A DNA stretch of 10,808 nucleotides from positions 1 through 10,808 of the forward strand of contig CAMPIP010000070.1 of NCBI GenBank assembly GCA_946886425.1, in the 5' to 3' direction. Position 1 is the stretch's first letter, and each line of letters begins with the position of its first letter. The translations under genes and the position numbers were made by a program. The DNA is from an uncultured Actinomycetes bacterium. Its GTDB lineage: Bacteria > Actinomycetota > Thermoleophilia > Solirubrobacterales > 70-9. The notes beneath the pieces are model-generated. The model had not been told where the DNA came from, did not search any database, and saw only the letters and a program-made list of their open reading frames with translations. This document shows, in pieces, positions 7,298-10,808 of this stretch.

Positions 7298-8466
7298 CCT
7301 GCGTTCACGCTACCCGCTCTCACCTTGGAAATGGGGAACCTGACCTCGACGGCGAGGCCACCCTCGGGCCGGGCCTCGGCCAGCAGGGTGGCGTGGTGGG
7401 CGGTCGCGATGGCTTGGACGATGGAGAGGCCGAGGCCGTGGTGGCCGTCGCTCGGCGCCGTGCGGTCGGTGCCGAGGCGCTGGAAGGGCTCGAGGAGACG
7501 CTCCACCTCGGCGGCGGGGACCGGGGGCCCGTCGTTGGCCACCGAGAGGAACGCGCCGCCGGTGCCGGTGCCGGTCCTGACCTTCACCCGGCCTCCGGGG
7601 ACGTTGTAGCGGACGGCGTTGTCGACGAGGTTGCGGACGAGGCGCTCCGCGAGGGCGGCGTTGCCGGCGACGGGGGCGGGCTCGAATTCGCCGTCGATCC
7701 GCACCTCGAGGGGACCCGTCTCCGGGTCGCGCAGGACGGTCTCGGCGACCGCGGCGAGGTCGAACGGCTCGCGCCGGTCGAGGCCGCGCTCGCTCGAGGC
7801 GAGCGTCAGCAGCGACTCGAGCAGCCGCTCCTGCTCCCCGCCGAGCGCCAGCAGCCGCCGCGAGGTCGCCCGGAACGAGTCGATCGTCGCGGCGGGGTCG
7901 GTGAGCCGCTCCTCGAGCAGCGCCCGCCACAGCGTCAGCGGCGTGCGGAGCTCGTGGGCCGCGTTGGCGACGAAGCGCTGCTGGGCGCCGAAGGCGGTCT
8001 CGAGCCGGGCGAGGAGGCCGTCGACGGTGTCGGCGAGGTCCTTCAGCTCGTCGCGGGGGCCCGGGAGCGCCAGGCGCTCGTGCAGGTTGCGCTCGGAGAT
8101 CTGCCGCGTGGCCGCCGTCATCGTCCGCAGCGGGCGCAGGACGCGGCCCGCGACCAGCCAGCCGAGCGCCACCGAGGCCACCGTCATGATCGCCAGCGCG
8201 ATCCCGGACTGGACGAGCAGTTGGTGGAGAACGTCGGCGTGGTTGGCTTCGAGCCCGGCGATCCTCGACTCGATGTCCTGGCGCACCTCCGGGGACGGGT
8301 TCGGCTCCCCCATCGGGAAGATCAGGTTGACCCCGGTGTTGTGGCGGAAGAGGGCGTAGGTGATCGCGAGCAGCACCGCCCCCGAGGCGAGGAACAGGCC
8401 GCTGTAGAGCAGGGTCAGGCGCAGGCGGACGGTCGGCGGGGGCAGGTGCGTCCAGCGCCGGGGCAT
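7294..8466 (-). CDS. Sensor histidine kinase (HAMP, HisKA, HATPase_c)
   Basis: 390-residue membrane kinase that autophosphorylates and passes phosphate to the adjacent regulator. Helix 1 is at about 17-40, then an extracytoplasmic loop of only about 45 residues (41-85) and helix 2 at about 86-108. HAMP follows at about 107-160. The H box NAAHELRTPL has phospho-histidine H171. The N box is NLVDNAVRYN (279-288), the G1 box is NDGPPV (D312), F328 lies in the F box, and G2 is GHHGLGLSIV (341-350). All catalytic elements are intact. The small sensor loop has no recognisable domain, so the signal is unknown; such small loops often go with sensing at the membrane or through a partner. ATG lies 1 base after the response-regulator stop, and its own stop overlaps the SDR start. 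Confidence 0.95.
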   Translation of the reverse strand: MPRRWTHLPPPTVRLRLTLLYSGLFLASGAVLLAITYALFRHNTGVNLIFPMGEPNPSPEVRQDIESRIAGLEANHADVLHQLLVQSGIALAIMTVASVALGWLVAGRVLRPLRTMTAATRQISERNLHERLALPGPRDELKDLADTVDGLLARLETAFGAQQRFVANAAHELRTPLTLWRALLEERLTDPAATIDSFRATSRRLLALGGEQERLLESLLTLASSERGLDRREPFDLAAVAETVLRDPETGPLEVRIDGEFEPAPVAGNAALAERLVRNLVDNAVRYNVPGGRVKVRTGTGTGGAFLSVANDGPPVPAAEVERLLEPFQRLGTDRTAPSDGHHGLGLSIVQAIATAHHATLLAEARPEGGLAVEVRFPISKVRAGSVNAG

Positions 8467-8467
8467 G

Positions 8468-9121
8468 TCAGATCCGGTAGCCGCCCTGGGGGACGGTGAC
8501 GATCACGGGCGGCTCGCCGAGCTTCGCCCGCAGCCGGTTGATCGTCGACTTGACCGTGGTCGTGAACGGGTCGGCCTCCTCGTCCCAGACCCGTTCCAGC
8601 AGCTCCTCGGCGGAGACGACGCGGCCGCGGGCGGCGAGCAGGTGCTCGAGCACCGCCAGCTCCTTCGGGCTGAGCGCCAGCCGCTCGCCGGCCCGCGTCG
8701 CGACCCGCCGGCCGGGGTCCAGCCGCAGGTCGCCGTGCTCGAGGATCGGTGGCACCGGTGGCTGCGCGCGCCGCGCCAGCGCGCGGATTCGGGCCAGCAG
8801 CTCGGCGTAGGCGAACGGCTTCGGCAGGTAGTCGTCGGCGCCGATGCTGAGCCCCTCGACCCGCTCGGCGATCGTGCCCGAGGCGGTCAGCATCAACACC
8901 TTCGTCTCCCCGTCCCGCGCCACCAGCGCGCGGCAGACGTCGTCGCCGTGCAGGCGAGGCAGGTCGCGGTCGAGCACGACCACGTCGTAGTCGACGACCC
9001 CGGCGCGGAGCAGGGCCTCCTCGCCGTCCGCCGCGACGTCCGCGGCGATCCCGTCGCGGCGCAGGACCCGGGCGACGGACTCGGCCAGCTCGGCGTGATC
9101 CTCGACCACAAGGACTCTCAT
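8468..9121 (-). CDS. OmpR/PhoB-family response regulator
   Basis: 217 residues from ATG 9121 (MRVLVVEDH). The receiver domain has the acidic pair E8/D9, phospho-acceptor D51 (VVLDRDLP), T79 and K101 (YLPKPF). A winged-helix DNA-binding domain spans about 125-217, ending with the NRLRAKLG recognition helix and the GYRI wing. TTG at 9133 would add four residues (MGAT) but places the start ahead of the conserved first strand and has no better ribosome site, so ATG is preferred. First gene of a four-gene operon with the cognate kinase 1 bp downstream. The strong dyad of 11-bp-spaced repeats just upstream, at 9146-9190, is its likely operator and would make it autoregulated (inference). Confidence 0.95.
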   Translation of the reverse strand: MRVLVVEDHAELAESVARVLRRDGIAADVAADGEEALLRAGVVDYDVVVLDRDLPRLHGDDVCRALVARDGETKVLMLTASGTIAERVEGLSIGADDYLPKPFAYAELLARIRALARRAQPPVPPILEHGDLRLDPGRRVATRAGERLALSPKELAVLEHLLAARGRVVSAEELLERVWDEEADPFTTTVKSTINRLRAKLGEPPVIVTVPQGGYRI

Positions 9122-9145
9122 CGTCGCGCCCAAGGATGCCCGACC

Positions 9146-9190
9146 GCGGTCACAGGGCGGTCACAGCCCCGATGACCGCCGTGTGACCAC
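9146..9190. promoter_or_regulatory. Symmetric four-half-site operator in the divergent promoter
   Basis: Two copies of GCGGTCACAG start exactly 11 bp apart (9146-9155 and 9157-9166). Facing them are TGACC at 9173-9177 and 9184-9188, also 11 bp apart. The arms 9146-9163 and 9173-9190 are inverted copies matching at 16 of 18 positions around base 9168. Tandem half-sites spaced one helical turn apart are the classic target of OmpR/PhoB dimers; two opposed pairs would take two dimers. It lies between the response-regulator start (9121) and the lipoprotein start (9243), about 50-95 bp before the latter, so it can serve both operons. A TAGAAC at 9199-9204 is a weak -10 candidate for the lipoprotein side, with no properly spaced -35, as expected for an activated promoter. 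Confidence 0.7.
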
Positions 9191-9230
9191 CCGCCTCCTA
9201 GAACTGGAGCCAGAGATGGCGAGCAGTCCG

Positions 9231-9237
9231 AAAGGAG
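9231..9237 (+). promoter_or_regulatory. Ribosome binding site fixing the lipoprotein start
   Basis: AAAGGAG ends 5 bases before ATG 9243. It settles the start against an in-frame GTG at 9183, which would add 20 residues ahead of the signal peptide and run into the operator region. Confidence 0.8.
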
Positions 9238-9242
9238 CGGGA

Positions 9243-9746
9243 ATGAAGAAGCGAGACTGGCTGGTGGCCCTGACCCTGGCGCTCTGCGTCGTGGGGCTGG
9301 CGGCCTGCGGCGGAGGCGATTCGGGCTCCGACGGCCGTGGCGAGAGCGCCGAGCGCGAAGAAGAGGCGGGGCTCGAATTCGCCGAGTGCATGCGCGAGCA
9401 GGGGGTCGAGATGGAGGACCCGACGCCGGGCGAGGGGATCGACGTCGGCGGCGACCCGAGCGACCCGGCGGCGAAGCGGGCGCTGGCGGCGTGCGACGAG
9501 AAGCTCGACGGCGTCGCGCAGGAGGTCACCCCCGAAGAAGACGAGGAATTCAGAGAAGGGTGGCTGGCTTTCTCCGAGTGCGTGCGCGAACAGGGCATCG
9601 ACCTGGCCGACCCGGAATTCCTCGGCCCCGGCAAAGTGCACCTGGGGATCGCCGGGGTCGACACGAGCTCACCCGCCTTCGAAGCGGCGGCGGAAGCTTG
9701 CCAGGACGAGGTGCCCGACAGCAACGGCCTCGGCGTCGGTGGCTGA
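9243..9746 (+). CDS. Lipoprotein with duplicated C-x-R-E-Q-G cysteine module
   Basis: 167-residue exported lipoprotein. The N-terminus MKKRDW plus a hydrophobic core ends in the lipobox LAAC, with lipidated Cys22, then a GGGDSGSDG linker. The mature part is two copies of one module. Copy A (about residues 45-88) begins EFAECMREQGVEMEDP, and copy B (109-157) begins AFSECVREQGIDLADP. Each ends with a second cysteine (AAC84 and EAC153), suggesting one disulfide per module. Similar small actinobacterial lipoproteins with CMRE.GV..PDP motifs are often found beside peptidoglycan-binding efflux adaptors and ABC transporters; this is recalled family knowledge, and the function is not established. The stop lies 1 base before the next gene's GTG. 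It may be a substrate-binding or accessory part of the exporter (inference). Confidence 0.85.
   Translation: MKKRDWLVALTLALCVVGLAACGGGDSGSDGRGESAEREEEAGLEFAECMREQGVEMEDPTPGEGIDVGGDPSDPAAKRALAACDEKLDGVAQEVTPEEDEEFREGWLAFSECVREQGIDLADPEFLGPGKVHLGIAGVDTSSPAFEAAAEACQDEVPDSNGLGVGG
9375..9713 (+). repeat. Internal duplication within the lipoprotein gene
   Basis: The segments coding for residues 45-88 (9375-9506) and 109-157 (9567-9713) are diverged copies. The best-preserved parts, 9378-9401 and 9570-9593, match at 21 of 24 bases. Confidence 0.7.
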
Positions 9747-9747
9747 C

Positions 9748-10808
9748 GTGGGGGAGCGGGCGGGAAGGATGCGGCGCGGTCTGGACGCGGCGAGAGGGCG
9801 ACGAGCGCTGGCCGCGTCTGCGCTGGTGGCGCTGCTCGCGGCGGGCGCGCTGGCGCTGCTGCTCGGCGGCTCCGGCGGCGGTGCCGCGGCCGGCTCGTCT
9901 GTCGGCGCCGCCGCCGGCGGCACGGTCGAGCGACGCACCCTGGCCGAACGCCTGACCGCCACCGGGACGATCGGCTACGCCGGCGAGACCACGGTGCTGG
10001 CACGCCTCTCCGGCACGGTCACGGCGCTGCCGGCGATCGGCGACGCGGTCCGCCGCGGCGAGCGCCTCTACGCGCTGGACGGCGAACCGGTGGTCCTGAT
10101 GTACGGCGCGGTGCCGCCCTACCGGGACCTGGCGGAAGGGGTGGGGGAGGGGAAGGACGTCGAGCAGCTGGAGCGCAACCTGGCGGCGCTCGGCTACGAA
10201 CCCGGCACCGTCGACGGAGAATTCACCTCCGCCACCGCCGCGGCGATCGCCGCCTGGCAGGAGGACCTCGGGCTCGAGGCCAGCGGCGAAGTCGAGCTGG
10301 GGAGGGTCGCTTTCCTGCGTGGGCCGCAGCGGGTCACCGAGCTGGAAGCGACCCTGGGCGAAGCGCTCGGCGGCGGGGGTGGGGGCGAAACCGAAGCCGA
10401 GGCCTCGTCGATCCGGGTCCTCCGCACCAGCTCGACGGGGCGCGTCGTCAGCGTCGAGCTCGAAGCCGACCGGCAGTCGATCGTCCACCGCGGGCAAAGG
10501 GTCGAGGTGCTCCTTCCCGGCGGCGCCCAAGCTCCCGGCGAGGTGCGTCGCCTGGCCGCGGTCGGGTCGTCGGGCGGCGAAGCCGGATCGGGCGAAGAGG
10601 CCGAACCGGGCGTCGAAGCGACGATCGCGGTGATCGGCAAGCACCGCATCCCCGCGCTCGACGGGGCGACGGTCAGCGTCCGCTTCACCCAGCGAGTCCG
10701 CGAGCACGTGCTCAGTGTGCCGCTGACCGCGCTGCTCGCGATCGGCGGCGACCGCTTCGCCGTGGTCGTCGAGGAAGGCGCGGCGCGGCGGCACACTGAG
10801 CACGTGCT
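9748..10808 (+). CDS. Efflux adaptor (HlyD/MacA-like) with peptidoglycan-binding domain, 3' end beyond window
   Basis: Open to the right edge; about 353 residues are visible. A basic N-terminus is followed by one hydrophobic helix (about 20-40 counting from GTG 9748), giving an anchored extracytoplasmic protein. ERRTLAERLTATGTIGYAGE and ARLSGTVTALPAIGDAVRRGERLYAL (57-110) form the first half of a lipoyl/barrel-sandwich adaptor domain. A PG_binding_1-type domain follows at about 136-186 (LERNLAALGY, VDGEF, T..AI..WQ, LG). From residue 221 onward SSTGRVVSV and HRGQRVEVLLPGG return to the adaptor fold, then VLSVPLTALL. Such adaptors couple ABC or RND pumps to the wall; an ABC ATPase and permease would be expected next (family knowledge). 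The start is GTG 9748, 1 base after the lipoprotein stop; ATG 9769 is the alternative, with a purine-rich leader but poor spacing. Confidence 0.82.
   Translation, partial: MGERAGRMRRGLDAARGRRALAASALVALLAAGALALLLGGSGGGAAAGSSVGAAAGGTVERRTLAERLTATGTIGYAGETTVLARLSGTVTALPAIGDAVRRGERLYALDGEPVVLMYGAVPPYRDLAEGVGEGKDVEQLERNLAALGYEPGTVDGEFTSATAAAIAAWQEDLGLEASGEVELGRVAFLRGPQRVTELEATLGEALGGGGGGETEAEASSIRVLRTSSTGRVVSVELEADRQSIVHRGQRVEVLLPGGAQAPGEVRRLAAVGSSGGEAGSGEEAEPGVEATIAVIGKHRIPALDGATVSVRFTQRVREHVLSVPLTALLAIGGDRFAVVVEEGAARRHTEHV

Noticed and set aside
7393..8499. 368-codon + strand frame opposite the histidine kinase
   Set aside because: The minus strand carries all kinase boxes; this is an antisense shadow.
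9121..9133. TTG 9133 as the response-regulator start
   Set aside because: It would add only MGAT before the conserved MRVLVVEDH with no better ribosome site; ATG 9121 fits the family start.
9183..9242. In-frame GTG start that would lengthen the lipoprotein by 20 residues
   Set aside because: The extension precedes a proper signal peptide, overlaps the operator-like repeats and lacks a ribosome site; ATG 9243 has AAAGGAG.

Overview
The window looks like chromosomal DNA from a high-GC actinobacterium. Most codons end in G or C, genes are tightly packed with TGA/ATG overlaps, and two genes appear to start at TTG or GTG. The mix of a large AAA-ATPase regulator, an OmpR-type two-component pair and a lipoprotein next to an adaptor with a peptidoglycan-binding domain would suit a Thermoleophilia/Solirubrobacterales-type genome. 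That placement is inference; no marker gene is present to prove it.

Left part (1-5172). A large LuxR/MalT-like ATP-binding regulator is read leftwards. Its C-terminal DNA-binding domain is not in frame: the reading frame seems to break at a run of five G (minus strand) about 70 bases before the stop. Across a 94-bp gap, a cupin protein and a 621-residue secreted protein of unknown function are read rightwards and overlap by ATGA, so they are probably translationally coupled.

Middle (5173-5294). Two convergent transcription units end here. The 122-bp gap holds the 3' half of a tRNA gene (CAT anticodon loop, T arm, acceptor 3' strand) without its 5' half. It is either a decayed tRNA or, more interestingly, the far attachment site of an element that integrated into a tRNA gene lying to the left of the window.

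Right part (5295-10808). A four-gene operon reads leftwards: OmpR/PhoB response regulator, sensor histidine kinase, short-chain dehydrogenase and MFS exporter, with junctions of 1 bp, a 4-bp overlap and about 17 bp. Divergently, a small lipoprotein made of two copies of one cysteine module is followed after 1 bp by a membrane-anchored efflux adaptor (HlyD/MacA-like with a peptidoglycan-binding domain) that runs off the window. The 121-bp divergent gap contains a symmetric operator-like element: four GGTCA/TGACC half-sites in two 11-bp-spaced pairs, arranged around one dyad. It is the natural candidate binding site for the response regulator, which would then control both its own operon and the lipoprotein/export operon.

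No gene-free stretch exceeds 300 bases. No CRISPR array, insertion sequence, transposase, integrase or rRNA was seen. The coherent systems are the two-component/SDR/MFS operon facing a lipoprotein-adaptor export operon, and the cupin/secreted-protein pair beside a large regulator.
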